DNA from: Cyclobacterium plantarum
GTDB lineage: Bacteria > Bacteroidota > Bacteroidia > Cytophagales > Cyclobacteriaceae
Reading direction: 5' to 3'
DNA length: 64,000 bases
NCBI RefSeq assembly: GCF_011290685.1
Contig: NZ_JAANYN010000008.1
Span: 50,107 to 114,106, forward strand
Below, in pieces: positions 52,363-61,658 of the stretch. Position 1 is the first letter of the stretch. Each line of letters begins with the position of its first letter. A program made the translations under genes and the position numbers. A model generated the notes under the pieces. It was not told where the DNA came from. It ran no database searches and saw nothing but the letters and a program-made list of their open reading frames with translations.

Positions 52363-54894
52363 TTAATCCAAAATTGTCTGAAAGTCTTTGATAAAGTCTT
52401 CGTTATAAATATTCTTGTATTCTTTCCTGAAGTTATCGAAGACTTTTTTTGCCAGGGAATGCTTTCCCAGGTGTACCAGGGCTTTGCATTTTAACATCAT
52501 TGCCTCCTCATTGACCAGGTCAAAATAAGAGATGTAATTGGCAATTTCTATCATAAATTCAGGATCTTCTGCAATGTCCATGGAATTGGCAAAATGAATG
52601 TATATATCAATAACCTCATTACTGATTTCAGCCTTAAAGCTATCCAACCACTCATGTTCAAGATTGGAGAGAAAACCTCCCCGGTGGACAATTGCGATTA
52701 GCTCCTGAATGATACTTTTGTTCAGGGTGTTTTTGTCCTGTACGATATGATGGTATTTCAGGTAATCCACTCTGATTTTGGTGGGGTCCGTGTTTACCTT
52801 CCAATATCCCGTTTCTTTAGAGATATGGCAGCCATCTACTTTGGCGAGAATTGCTTTTAGTTTTGCGATGTTGACCGATCGGTTGTTTCTTGCACTCTCT
52901 GCCGGTTTGTCAAACCAGAGCAAATCTTTGAGCTTTTCCGAGCTGATGCCCCTTTCCCACCTGATGGTAAAAAGCAACATGACCAGGAATAATTCCCGTA
53001 TAAGCGGGGTAAAATTTTTGGTGATGTCATTTCCTTCACTGTCAAACATTTGGAATACACCAAACAAGTAAATGATATTTTTACGGTCTTGTATAACCCC
53101 TTCATCCGGGCTGGATATATGTGAATTGGGAATTGATTCTATCGAGGGAGCCTGACCGATACTTAATTTCTTTCTGCTGATGTATAGGATTACGCCAACC
53201 AAAGCAACCAGTCCGGCAACAACCAGTAAAATGTAATTCAACCCATAATTCCAGAAAGGTTCCCCCTCCTGTGCCAATGGAAGTGGTGGGTTGGCGATGG
53301 AATATATCGATACCTCCGTTTGGTTGTCTGTATTGTGAAATAGGGTAACCGCAAAAAACCGGTCCAGATTGGGGGAATAAAATAGGTCGGCAAAGGCGTT
53401 GATATCATAAAACTTATAAGGAATTTTATTTCCTACCAGGGAATAATCTGCAGAATCGAGAGAACCTTTTATAAGACGCAGATTTGAATTGAACAGGTGT
53501 TTGGAAAAAGTCAGCCCGTAATAGGTGCGCGTCTTTTCCTGAATAATCAGTGAATTCGCAAAAACAAATTCCTCGTTTTTAATTTTCAATTCAGTAATTT
53601 TCTCAAAGGTTGTGTCTTTCACATTAAAATATAAAAGGTCATAAAGATTCGTTGGATTATGGATCTGCTGTCCGGTTTCGGTCCCATAACCCCCCAGAAT
53701 GTAGGCTCCGCTATCCACCTGACCCAATGCAGAAAGATACCTGGGCACAAAGGAATCAGAAGGAGGCATTATTGAATCCCATGTTGCGGTTGGGATGTGA
53801 TATCGTTTCACCTTATTTTTGTATATAAAATGTCCATAGCCGCCTAAAAGGTAAATAGAACTATCCTGTCTGGAATAGAATTTATTGAATTGCCAATTAT
53901 CCGTTATACGCTCAGGAGGGTCAAAATTTTTGTCCCATGTACGGGTTTTTTCATCAAAAACTGCTATTTTTTGCTGATCCGGATAAATGGTGTAAAGCTG
54001 CCCTGTATACTGATTGAATAATGACTGGTTGCCTCGTGATAGGTGAAGTCTTCCCGATTCGTAGGGAGTATGTATCATTTGGTTATTGGCGCAGGAAAAG
54101 CTGATCAAAGAATCTAACCCGACAAAATGTATCAGTTCCTCACTTTCCTCAAAAGCTACACTAATCGGCCCTTCTACGGAAAAACTTTTGAGCAACTTCC
54201 ATTCCATTCGCATTTTTTTTACCCACAAGGGATTTTCCACCTGCCCATCCTGGCCCTCAATTTTTTCCTTTGCCACTTTCCCGGAATATTCATCCAAAAG
54301 CCACTCGTATCTAAGATAATCCCCCTCATGTATGGTTATATTCCTGATATTCATCGGCGGAACATCAGTAGTTTTAAATTTGGGATAGTCATTGGACCCG
54401 AACAATATTTTAAAACAGCTGTTTTTTTCAAAAGATAAAGGTTCGGTTTTTTTTATGCCTAAAAAGGAATAGGTGAGCAGCCGATTCTCTAAATCAAAAT
54501 CAAAGGTAAACTTAGCCCATTGGTTAAAGATTCCTGTATTTTCTAAATCAAAGGAATGGGGGGCAGCATTACCCTGGTTTATAATTACAAATTGACTGCC
54601 ATTTGGGGAGGTAAGGTTACTGATTAAATCGAAATTTTGGTTTCTTTGATTGATAATGCGGAAGATATAACCAAAATACTCCAATTGGTCAGGTTGAAAG
54701 GAGACGTCAAAAGACAACTGAAAATTATTGTCAAAACACAGGGTCTTACCTGGGCTTAGGTCCAATCCGGTTCGCAAGTCCTGAATGGCCTCGCTACTTG
54801 CAAATGATAAACCATAATATTGGCCTGAAATGGGGCCTGAAAAACTAAAAACTATAAAAATTGGTAAAAGATACTTTTGGAAGCAGGATTTCAT
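52363..54894 (-). CDS. Membrane-spanning sensor-regulator: Kelch-type periplasmic domain, TM helix, SARP/BTAD-like DNA-binding domain
   Basis: 843 residues from the ATG at 54894 (MKSCFQKYLLPIFI, a signal peptide); an ATG seven codons upstream is also in frame. The periplasmic part has a lectin-like beta-sandwich (NNFQLSFDVSFQPDQLEYFG) and then Kelch/beta-propeller repeats (SSIYLLGGYGHFIY, GAYILGGYGTETG). One TM helix (YILLVVAGLVALVGVILYI) lies at about residues 548-571. The cytoplasmic part has a winged-helix domain (LFGVFQMFDSEG to HISKETGYWKVNTD) and a helical BTAD-like C-terminus, the layout of SARP-type regulators. It is probably a one-component sensor. It is divergent from the dehydratase-PQQ operon, its likely target. 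Confidence 0.72.
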   Translation of the reverse strand: MKSCFQKYLLPIFIVFSFSGPISGQYYGLSFASSEAIQDLRTGLDLSPGKTLCFDNNFQLSFDVSFQPDQLEYFGYIFRIINQRNQNFDLISNLTSPNGSQFVIINQGNAAPHSFDLENTGIFNQWAKFTFDFDLENRLLTYSFLGIKKTEPLSFEKNSCFKILFGSNDYPKFKTTDVPPMNIRNITIHEGDYLRYEWLLDEYSGKVAKEKIEGQDGQVENPLWVKKMRMEWKLLKSFSVEGPISVAFEESEELIHFVGLDSLISFSCANNQMIHTPYESGRLHLSRGNQSLFNQYTGQLYTIYPDQQKIAVFDEKTRTWDKNFDPPERITDNWQFNKFYSRQDSSIYLLGGYGHFIYKNKVKRYHIPTATWDSIMPPSDSFVPRYLSALGQVDSGAYILGGYGTETGQQIHNPTNLYDLLYFNVKDTTFEKITELKIKNEEFVFANSLIIQEKTRTYYGLTFSKHLFNSNLRLIKGSLDSADYSLVGNKIPYKFYDINAFADLFYSPNLDRFFAVTLFHNTDNQTEVSIYSIANPPLPLAQEGEPFWNYGLNYILLVVAGLVALVGVILYISRKKLSIGQAPSIESIPNSHISSPDEGVIQDRKNIIYLFGVFQMFDSEGNDITKNFTPLIRELFLVMLLFTIRWERGISSEKLKDLLWFDKPAESARNNRSVNIAKLKAILAKVDGCHISKETGYWKVNTDPTKIRVDYLKYHHIVQDKNTLNKSIIQELIAIVHRGGFLSNLEHEWLDSFKAEISNEVIDIYIHFANSMDIAEDPEFMIEIANYISYFDLVNEEAMMLKCKALVHLGKHSLAKKVFDNFRKEYKNIYNEDFIKDFQTILD

Positions 54895-55577
54895 TTTGTA
54901 GGTCAATTGAATCACAAGACTAGCCAGCCTGAGTCCTGTCTTATTATTTGCTTTTGCATGGTGTCATGTTAAGCCTTAATCTATGTTAATCCAGTGCGTC
55001 TTTTGAGCTATTTCAACGTTCCCAAAAGCATATATATCCAGGGCTATGCTCGTTAATCCAACTCAAAATCCAATACCGCATTGCAGGTCATTCTAGCGTT
55101 GTCATGACACCAGTTTATTTTCAATGACAATAAGGTACCATTCCTCTTGTCTGATTACTTTTTATTAAGTTAATTACTATATGGCATTCCAGCAGCATTT
55201 GATCCGGTAATTGGGAAAATTTAATGGTTGAATCTGCATTTTATCCTCATCCTGGTACCCTTTGTTAACAAGCTGCAGAGGATAGCACTATGGCGAAAGT
55301 TAATAAAATTCTAATTTCAACCTTGTTATTTTTTGGTGTCATCACCGAACAATTTTCTCTTAATAATTGGTAGTCAACGGGATACTTTTAATTCTTTTTT
55401 TAAAAGAATTAGCGTATAATCGGCTATTCACTCAACCATTAATATTCCATTAATCTTTTTTTAACCTGCTTATTTTTAATTGCAGCAGTTAAATGCCCTG
55501 CTTTTCTCTAAGGAGTTTTTGGGCTTTGATTTGTCTTACAAACCCAAAAAAAATATTAACCTAAAAAAACCTCTAAA
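54895..55577. other. 683-bp control region between the sensor-regulator and the oxidative operon
   Basis: It separates two divergent transcripts and should hold both promoters, but no convincing TTTG/TAnnTTTG pair was found. A palindrome TGTCATGACA lies at 55100-55109; the related TGTCATGTTA occurs near 54962. A 27-codon + strand frame at 55290-55373 is listed separately. The last 150 bp are A/T-rich. Confidence 0.45.
55290..55373 (+). CDS. Possible 27-residue hydrophobic peptide
   Basis: ATG at 55290 preceded by AGAGGA 8-13 bases upstream. The peptide (KVNKILISTLLFFGVITEQF) looks like a signal or membrane segment and then ends in TAG. It could be a leader peptide for the downstream operon, a small membrane protein, or the start of a lost gene. 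Evidence is thin. Confidence 0.25.
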   Translation: MAKVNKILISTLLFFGVITEQFSLNNW

Positions 55578-56942
55578 ATGAAAACACAAAATTTCACTCT
55601 CCCTTCAAATCGGCGAAATGTTCTAAAAATGCTGGCAATGGGTTCAACGGCTGGCTTGTTTGGACTTATGGATAGTGCTGAAGCAAGGGCGTCCACCTAT
55701 GAAACACCGGCCTATCAAAAAGGAGCAGCACCTGTCACCATTACCCGGGTCAGGGCAATCACCACAGCACCAGGTGGATCAAATCTGGTAATAGTAAAAG
55801 TGGAAACTTCCGAACCGGGCTTATACGGTTTGGGCTGTGCCACCTTTACCCAGCGGGCGGCGGTGGTAGTTCCGGCAATTGATATTTATCTCAATGATTT
55901 TTGTTCCGGAAGGGACGTAGACAATATTGAAGATCTGTGGATGTCTGCCTATGTAAGTTCCTATTGGAGGAATGGCCCTGTTTTAAATAATGCGCTATCA
56001 GGTTTGGATCAAGCCTTATGGGATATAAAAGGAAAACGAGCCAAAATGCCCGTTTATCAGTTGTTGGGTGGAAGAAGCAGAATTAATGTAGATACCTATA
56101 TCCATGCCAGTGGTAAAACTGTCGAAGAAATAGCGGACGAAGTTCAGAAATATATGGATCAGGGCTGGAGGCACGTACGTATACAGCAGGGAGGATATGG
56201 AGGTACCGGGACATTTGGAAAAGTTGTTCCAGATTTTAAAGCAGCAGGTTATGCAAGGGAAACAGATGGATATTCTGACCAGGGTGAATATTTGAGACGC
56301 GTACCAAAAATGTTTGAATACGTCCGCAAGACTTGTGGTGAAAAAGTGGAACTTTTGCATGACATGCACGAACAGGTGGAACCGATACAAGCCATCAATA
56401 TGATCAAGGAATTGGAGGATTATCGCCCTTTCTTTATAGAAGATCCATTTTCTCCTGAGAATATGGGCTGGTTTAAGCAACTTAGGACCACTACCAGCGT
56501 TCCGCTGGCGATGGGGGAATTGTTTAACAACATCAACGAATTCAGAGACCCAATGGTCAATCAGCTCTTTGACTTTATTCGTTGTCATATTTCCCAGATC
56601 GGAGGCATTACCCCAGCCATGAAAGTAGCACGTTTGGGTGAATGGTTTAATGTAAGAACGGCCTGGCACGGTCCAGGAGATACTTCCCCGGTTGGCCACC
56701 AGGCCAACAACCACATTAATCTGGCAGTATACAATTTTGGAATACAGGAAGGGCAGTTTTTCAATGCCCGTGTTCAGGAAGTATTTCCCGGAACACCTCT
56801 TATGGAAAACGGCTATTTTACCGTAACTGAAAAATATGGTTTGGGAATTGACATCAATGAAACTGAAGCGGCAAAATACCCTATCAGACATAATGGCATG
56901 GGTACCTTGCGCAAGGGAGATGGGACCATCATTAAGCCTTAA
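55578..56942 (+). CDS. Tat-exported mandelate-racemase/enolase-superfamily protein (mannonate-dehydratase/RspA-like)
   Basis: 454 residues. A twin-arginine signal (NRRNVLKMLAMGSTAGLFGL) exports the folded protein. The enolase-superfamily N-terminal cap is followed by the barrel. Metal ligands are expected from ELLHDMHEQ, FFIEDPF and MGELFNN, and a catalytic histidine from AWHGPGDTSPVGH. The GLDQALWDIKGKRAKMPVYQLLGG segment is that of the ManD/RspA subgroup, which dehydrates aldonic acids such as mannonate or gluconate to 2-keto-3-deoxy acids; many members are weak or inactive. It is the first gene of an operon with a PQQ dehydrogenase (105-bp gap), which would supply an aldonic acid in the periplasm. 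Confidence 0.82.
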   Translation: MKTQNFTLPSNRRNVLKMLAMGSTAGLFGLMDSAEARASTYETPAYQKGAAPVTITRVRAITTAPGGSNLVIVKVETSEPGLYGLGCATFTQRAAVVVPAIDIYLNDFCSGRDVDNIEDLWMSAYVSSYWRNGPVLNNALSGLDQALWDIKGKRAKMPVYQLLGGRSRINVDTYIHASGKTVEEIADEVQKYMDQGWRHVRIQQGGYGGTGTFGKVVPDFKAAGYARETDGYSDQGEYLRRVPKMFEYVRKTCGEKVELLHDMHEQVEPIQAINMIKELEDYRPFFIEDPFSPENMGWFKQLRTTTSVPLAMGELFNNINEFRDPMVNQLFDFIRCHISQIGGITPAMKVARLGEWFNVRTAWHGPGDTSPVGHQANNHINLAVYNFGIQEGQFFNARVQEVFPGTPLMENGYFTVTEKYGLGIDINETEAAKYPIRHNGMGTLRKGDGTIIKP

Positions 56943-57047
56943 CAACTGTACTTAACTGACACCAGGTTTCCAAAGCTTACTGGTTAGGTCATCCGGTCGG
57001 CCCGATTGAAAAAAAGCGACCACTACTTAAATTAACAGATTCTACCC

Positions 57048-59219
57048 ATGAGAAAAAGAATAATTTGGATGACAAGCATCCTGTTTATTGGTTGTTGCCT
57101 GTTATATTTCTGGCCTGATCAACCTGATGCACTGATTGCAGGGACAGATTGGCCCACATATGGGGGAAATAAACAAGGGAACAGGTATTCTCCTCTAGAC
57201 CAGATTAATACGGAAAATGTACATAACCTGGAAATAGCCTGGATGTACAACGCCGCTGTCACCAGGGAGGGGGCTATCCAGTGCCAACCCATCGTCATCG
57301 ACGGAATCTTGTATGGCACGACTCCAGAATTAAATCTGTTTGCCCTGCACGCAGATACGGGGGAAGAGATCTGGAAATTCCTACCCGAAAAAAAGGACCG
57401 ACCCCACCAAAGCAGGGGATTGATGTATTGGGAAAATGGAGAAGATCAGCGCATTCTTTATACCGTTGGTGCCGGATTGTACGCGGTAGATGCAAAGAAT
57501 GGCAAAGCAGTGCAGGATTTCGGGAAAAATGGAAGAGCTAACCTCAAAGAAGGCCTTCAAACAAATATGGATCATGATGTCAGCAAACTGTCTGTCAATG
57601 CGACCAGTCCCGGTGTAATTTATCAAAATACACTAATAATTGGGTCCGCTACATCAGAAGGCGGAAATGCCGCACCCGGACATATCAGGGCTTTTGACGT
57701 ACTCAGCGGAGAATTGGTATGGGTTTTCCATACCATTCCGCAACCAGGGGAGTTTGGCTACGATACATGGCCAAAAGATGCTTATAAAAAAATCGGGGCA
57801 GCAAACAGTTGGAGTGGCATGACGCTGGATGAAGAGCGGGGAATCGTGTTTTTTGGAACCGGTTCACCCGCTTCGGATTTCTACGGTGCAGACCGGCAGG
57901 GGGCTAACCTGTTTGCCAACTGTATCCTGGCATTGGATGCGCTGACAGGAGAAATGAAATGGTATTATCAAACCATTCATCACGATCTTTGGGACCGGGA
58001 TCATGCCTGTCCACCCAATCTTGCTACAGTAAAACACTATGGTAAAAATGTCGATGTGGTCGTACAGGCGACCAAAGATGGTCTGATCTATGTGCTTGAC
58101 AGGGAAAATGGCACCTCCCTGTTTCCGGTCGAGGAACGGGCGGTTCCAACAAATGGACTTCCAGGTGAACACCCGTATCCCACACAGAAATACCCGCTAA
58201 AACCTGCCCCTTTTGCCAGGCAGGTATTTACGGAAGATGATATTACGGACCTTTCTCCCGAAGCCCATGCGTTTGTAAAGGAAAGATTTCTCCAAATTAA
58301 GACAGACAATAAGTTTGCCCCTCCCAGTACCGATGGAACATTACTGTTTGGATATAGCGGCGGTGCCCAGTGGGGAGGCAATGCCATTGATCCAAATGGG
58401 GTCTTGTACCAAAATTCCAATGAAGAACCCTGGGAGCTGGTAATGTATGAAAGGAATACTATTGTAGCAAACAAAGGACAAAGTCGACCAATAACTCAGG
58501 GAAATGCTTTATATTTAACACATTGCGCCTCCTGCCATGGAAAAGACCGCAAAGGAAGCGGTCCCGAATTGCCATCGCTCATTGACATCAACAAAAAAAT
58601 GCCTCTGGAGGAAATAAAAAATCTGATACAGAAAGGGGGAAGCAGAATGCCTTCATTCCATTACCTCTCGGAGAAAGAAAGGGACAGTATCCTTGGATTC
58701 ATTACCCAATCCTCCGCAGATACCATCATGGTAGTGACCCAGCCGGTGGCAAAAGGGCTCGATGAACCTGATTCTGCCAATGGATTTCCATACATTCCTG
58801 CCTATGTCAGTAACCCCTGGAAGCGGTTTACAGATCAGGACGGCTATCCGGGAGTAAAGCCACCCTGGGGCACATTGAATGCGATTGACCTGAATACCGG
58901 TGAATACTTGTGGCGTGTTCCGCTGGGCGAATACCCTGAACTTGCCGATAAAGGTATACCCATCACAGGAACCACCTCTTATGGAGGTCCGATAGTTACG
59001 GCCGGAGGCCTGGTTATTATTGCAGGCACCAAAGACGAAAAAATAAGGGCTTTTGATAAAAGTTCCGGTAAAATACTTTGGGAATTCCAGCTTCCTGCCG
59101 GAGGCTTTGCCACACCCATTACTTACGAAGTAGATGGCAGACAATATATCGTAATCGCAGCAGGAGGGGGGAGAGAGCAGAAATTGGGTGGCAGTTATAT
59201 CGCATTTACATTAAAGTAA
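57048..59219 (+). CDS. PQQ-dependent (quinoprotein) sugar/alcohol dehydrogenase with an internal cytochrome c domain
   Basis: 723 residues with an N-terminal signal or anchor. The beta-propeller opens DWPTYGGNKQGNRYSPLDQI and carries repeated W-motifs; it resumes at PPWGTLNAIDLNTGEYLWRV and ends at GGGREQKLGGSYIAFTLK, the pattern of glucose/polyol dehydrogenases. Between the two parts lies a small cytochrome c domain: haem motif C493-A-S-C496-H497 and probable axial Met near residue 534 (SRMPSF). Oxidation occurs in the periplasm, with electrons passed from PQQ through the haem to the respiratory chain. No PQQ synthesis genes are nearby. It is the middle gene of the operon. Confidence 0.87.
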   Translation: MRKRIIWMTSILFIGCCLLYFWPDQPDALIAGTDWPTYGGNKQGNRYSPLDQINTENVHNLEIAWMYNAAVTREGAIQCQPIVIDGILYGTTPELNLFALHADTGEEIWKFLPEKKDRPHQSRGLMYWENGEDQRILYTVGAGLYAVDAKNGKAVQDFGKNGRANLKEGLQTNMDHDVSKLSVNATSPGVIYQNTLIIGSATSEGGNAAPGHIRAFDVLSGELVWVFHTIPQPGEFGYDTWPKDAYKKIGAANSWSGMTLDEERGIVFFGTGSPASDFYGADRQGANLFANCILALDALTGEMKWYYQTIHHDLWDRDHACPPNLATVKHYGKNVDVVVQATKDGLIYVLDRENGTSLFPVEERAVPTNGLPGEHPYPTQKYPLKPAPFARQVFTEDDITDLSPEAHAFVKERFLQIKTDNKFAPPSTDGTLLFGYSGGAQWGGNAIDPNGVLYQNSNEEPWELVMYERNTIVANKGQSRPITQGNALYLTHCASCHGKDRKGSGPELPSLIDINKKMPLEEIKNLIQKGGSRMPSFHYLSEKERDSILGFITQSSADTIMVVTQPVAKGLDEPDSANGFPYIPAYVSNPWKRFTDQDGYPGVKPPWGTLNAIDLNTGEYLWRVPLGEYPELADKGIPITGTTSYGGPIVTAGGLVIIAGTKDEKIRAFDKSSGKILWEFQLPAGGFATPITYEVDGRQYIVIAAGGGREQKLGGSYIAFTLK

Positions 59220-59238
59220 GCATTAAATCTTCCGTGAA

Positions 59239-60249
59239 ATGGGCAATAAAATTAAAATCAGACATTTCTCCTTCCTCATTTTTGTGGTGTGGACTGGTAT
59301 TGCAGTAAATACCAAACCTCCTGAAGTAAAAATTTCTAACGGACTTCTGACTGCCCACCTCTATCTTCCGGACCCTGAAACCGGATATTACCGGGCCTCT
59401 CGATTTGACTGGTCAGGAGTCATTTCAAGTTTGCAATTCGACGGTCATGAATATTTTGGCCAATGGTTTGAAAAATACGACCCTAAAATCAATGATGCAA
59501 TCATGGGACCGGTCGATGAATTTGGCCCCTTGGGTTATGAAGAAGCCGACCCTGGAGAAACTTTCATAAAAATAGGAGTCGGTGGCCTGCGTAAAGTGGA
59601 GGAGGATGGATACAGATTTATGTTTACCTATGACATAACCAACCCGGGGAAATGGACGGTTACCCCTTATAAAGACCGGGTAGAATTTACCCATAACCTT
59701 CAAGACGAAACCGGCTATGGTTATCAGTACACTAAAACAGTAAAGTTGGTAAATGGAAAACCAAAAATGCTGCTTACGTATAGTTTAAAAAACACTGGCA
59801 AGAAACCCATTAATACTACAGCCTACAACCATCATTTCTTTGTATTGGATGGGGAACCCACTGGGCCTGACATTAAATTTACATTTCCTTATCATATCAC
59901 TGCCCCTGACCAAGGGGATGGCATTACCCGGGGCTTTGGCACATTGGCAAATATCAAAGGAGGGGAGATCAGGTTTGAAAGAAGCTTATTCAAAGGCGAA
60001 CAGGTATACAGCAGCGGCTTGCGGGGATTTGGGCGTGGTGCCGCAGATCACCAATTTTCCCTGGAAAATAGTAAAACCGGAGCCGGTGTAATGGTGAAGG
60101 GGGATAGGCCATTGGAGAAATTGGTTTTTTGGGCCAATCCATCCGCTTACTGCGCTGAGCCTTATATTAGGATAAAACTCTTACCCGGAGAAACAGTGTA
60201 TTATCAAAATGAATATACATTTTACTCGTTTGAACCGGGTAAGAATTAA
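59239..60249 (+). CDS. Exported protein of the galactose-mutarotase-like fold
   Basis: 336 residues. An N-terminal hydrophobic stretch (FSFLIFVVWTGIAV) suggests export. The body is beta-rich, with PDPETGYYRASRFDWSGVIS, YNHHFFVLDG and FANP-type segments (LVFWANPSAYCAEPYIRIKL) resembling aldose 1-epimerase-like proteins. If it is an active mutarotase it would interconvert sugar anomers; the beta form is the usual substrate of PQQ glucose dehydrogenases. It begins 19 bp after that gene, the third of the operon, and converges on the GH71/99-like gene with only 4 bp between stops. Confidence 0.68.
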   Translation: MGNKIKIRHFSFLIFVVWTGIAVNTKPPEVKISNGLLTAHLYLPDPETGYYRASRFDWSGVISSLQFDGHEYFGQWFEKYDPKINDAIMGPVDEFGPLGYEEADPGETFIKIGVGGLRKVEEDGYRFMFTYDITNPGKWTVTPYKDRVEFTHNLQDETGYGYQYTKTVKLVNGKPKMLLTYSLKNTGKKPINTTAYNHHFFVLDGEPTGPDIKFTFPYHITAPDQGDGITRGFGTLANIKGGEIRFERSLFKGEQVYSSGLRGFGRGAADHQFSLENSKTGAGVMVKGDRPLEKLVFWANPSAYCAEPYIRIKLLPGETVYYQNEYTFYSFEPGKN

Positions 60250-60253
60250 TCTA

Positions 60254-61582
60254 CTAATGTCTTATTGGTTTTTGGGGACCAAAACCGCCTTCCCCATGAA
60301 ACCATCGGGTAGCCTGACCTGTGAGCCAGAGATAATAATCTGAATCCAGGCTTTCTTCAATACCCATAAATTTGCCGCTTCCATTTAGTGGAACCTCACC
60401 TTTTTTGAGGCATTTGAAAATGGCCGTACCTTCATCTACTTCATCAAACATGGCCACATACAAAGAGCTGGCCCCGGCTTGTTTTGCTCCGGCTACCTGC
60501 TTCCACAGAAATTCACCCTCATTCCGTGGAATCTGATCGTACAAGTCAGGATCTGACCTCAAATTCCCCCAGGTAAAACCGGGAAAAGCCAAAGGAATGT
60601 AATCCACATTGTTGTTTTTACACCATTGCATATCCGCAGATAAAACACCTCCTGCAGTGTTGGCATAACTTTCACTGTTGTATCTGCCCACTGCCCAGGG
60701 CATGATTACATCCACTTTTTTGATCAGGTCATGCAAAGCCGTGGAAGGTGTGGTATCTCTGTTCAAAGTTCTCCAATAATAAGGTACACCTAGCATGATG
60801 GACACCTTATTTTCCGGACCTTTCAGCTGCTCCACCAAGCGGCCTACATCTTCAATCGTATACTTTCTATTGTCATTAAACCCTACACCCCAGATGGTCA
60901 CCAATGGTTTTCCATTGTGTCTTACATAGGTGGGGTTTTCTTCATTGTCAAACAGGTTGAACTCAGCTTGCAATGCTTCCCAATCTTGTTTCAGGTAGGC
61001 CACATCTTCAGGAGTACTACCACTAAGATCGTACATAACACTAATTGCACGGTCGTATTTTTTAGCTGCTTTTAGGGCATTGGAAAGTACTTTGTTGAAG
61101 TGGCGCTTCCCTTTTGCATTCCCTTCTTTGATTTCAACCACAAAACGTTGCACGTGCACGCCGTCGATTCCGTAGTCTTTCATCCATTTAAAATGAAGGT
61201 CCACGCTCTCTTCGTCATAGGGACTGTAGACAAATGCAGGAGAACCATCCTGGTGTCGAAAGGCAGTCTCATATGTTTGTGAGTACTCTTTTACTTCAGG
61301 CCAAAAATCTATCGTAGAAAAACCGGGTTCAAATTTCCCTGCACGCTGGTAATGGTACCAGCCCCTGTCTGAACCATCACCCTCTGCGGCAAACCATCCC
61401 TGGTATCCGGCCATAACCAGTTGATCCAAAGAGGTGTAAAGTAAGCCTGTTTCATCATAAACGATCTCAGTCACCTCAGCAGGTTCATCTGGGTCCTGGG
61501 GCACTGATGCTGCCTGATTGTCGATGCAGCCTGCTGAAAATATACAAAGGAGCGTTAAAATATCAAATGGATTTCTAATCAT
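60254..61582 (-). CDS. GH71/99-like glycoside hydrolase, lipoprotein
   Basis: 442 residues. The signal peptide ends in a lipobox (FSAGC, Cys19), placing the protein on an outer or inner membrane surface. The body fits the GH71/99-like barrel: VMAGYQGWFAAEGDGSDRGW, DGVHVQRFVVE, AISVMYDLSG, PLVTIWGVGF and LYVAMFDEVDEGTAI. GH71 enzymes cut alpha-1,3-glucan and GH99 enzymes alpha-mannans; which applies cannot be read here. It is downstream of SusD and DUF3823 genes, separated by a terminator, so it may have its own promoter while belonging to the same locus. Confidence 0.83.
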   Translation of the reverse strand: MIRNPFDILTLLCIFSAGCIDNQAASVPQDPDEPAEVTEIVYDETGLLYTSLDQLVMAGYQGWFAAEGDGSDRGWYHYQRAGKFEPGFSTIDFWPEVKEYSQTYETAFRHQDGSPAFVYSPYDEESVDLHFKWMKDYGIDGVHVQRFVVEIKEGNAKGKRHFNKVLSNALKAAKKYDRAISVMYDLSGSTPEDVAYLKQDWEALQAEFNLFDNEENPTYVRHNGKPLVTIWGVGFNDNRKYTIEDVGRLVEQLKGPENKVSIMLGVPYYWRTLNRDTTPSTALHDLIKKVDVIMPWAVGRYNSESYANTAGGVLSADMQWCKNNNVDYIPLAFPGFTWGNLRSDPDLYDQIPRNEGEFLWKQVAGAKQAGASSLYVAMFDEVDEGTAIFKCLKKGEVPLNGSGKFMGIEESLDSDYYLWLTGQATRWFHGEGGFGPQKPIRH

Positions 61583-61606
61583 ATTTTTTCAAATGTTTTC
61601 TGGGTT

Positions 61607-61650
61607 GAAAAAACAATTCCCACCGTTTACAAAGTGGAGGTGGGAATTGT
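61607..61650 (-). terminator. Terminator of the SusD-DUF3823 operon
   Basis: A perfect 12-bp stem ACAATTCCCACC (61613-61624) with GGTGGGAATTGT (61639-61650), loop of 14. On the minus strand it is followed by six Ts. It lies just past the DUF3823 stop and before the GH71/99-like gene. Confidence 0.85.
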
Positions 61651-61658
61651 ACAGGAAA

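Noticed and set aside
56016-56945. 309-codon minus-strand frame opposite the ManD-like gene
   Set aside because: The coding strand has Tat, metal-ligand and catalytic motifs; the antisense frame has none.
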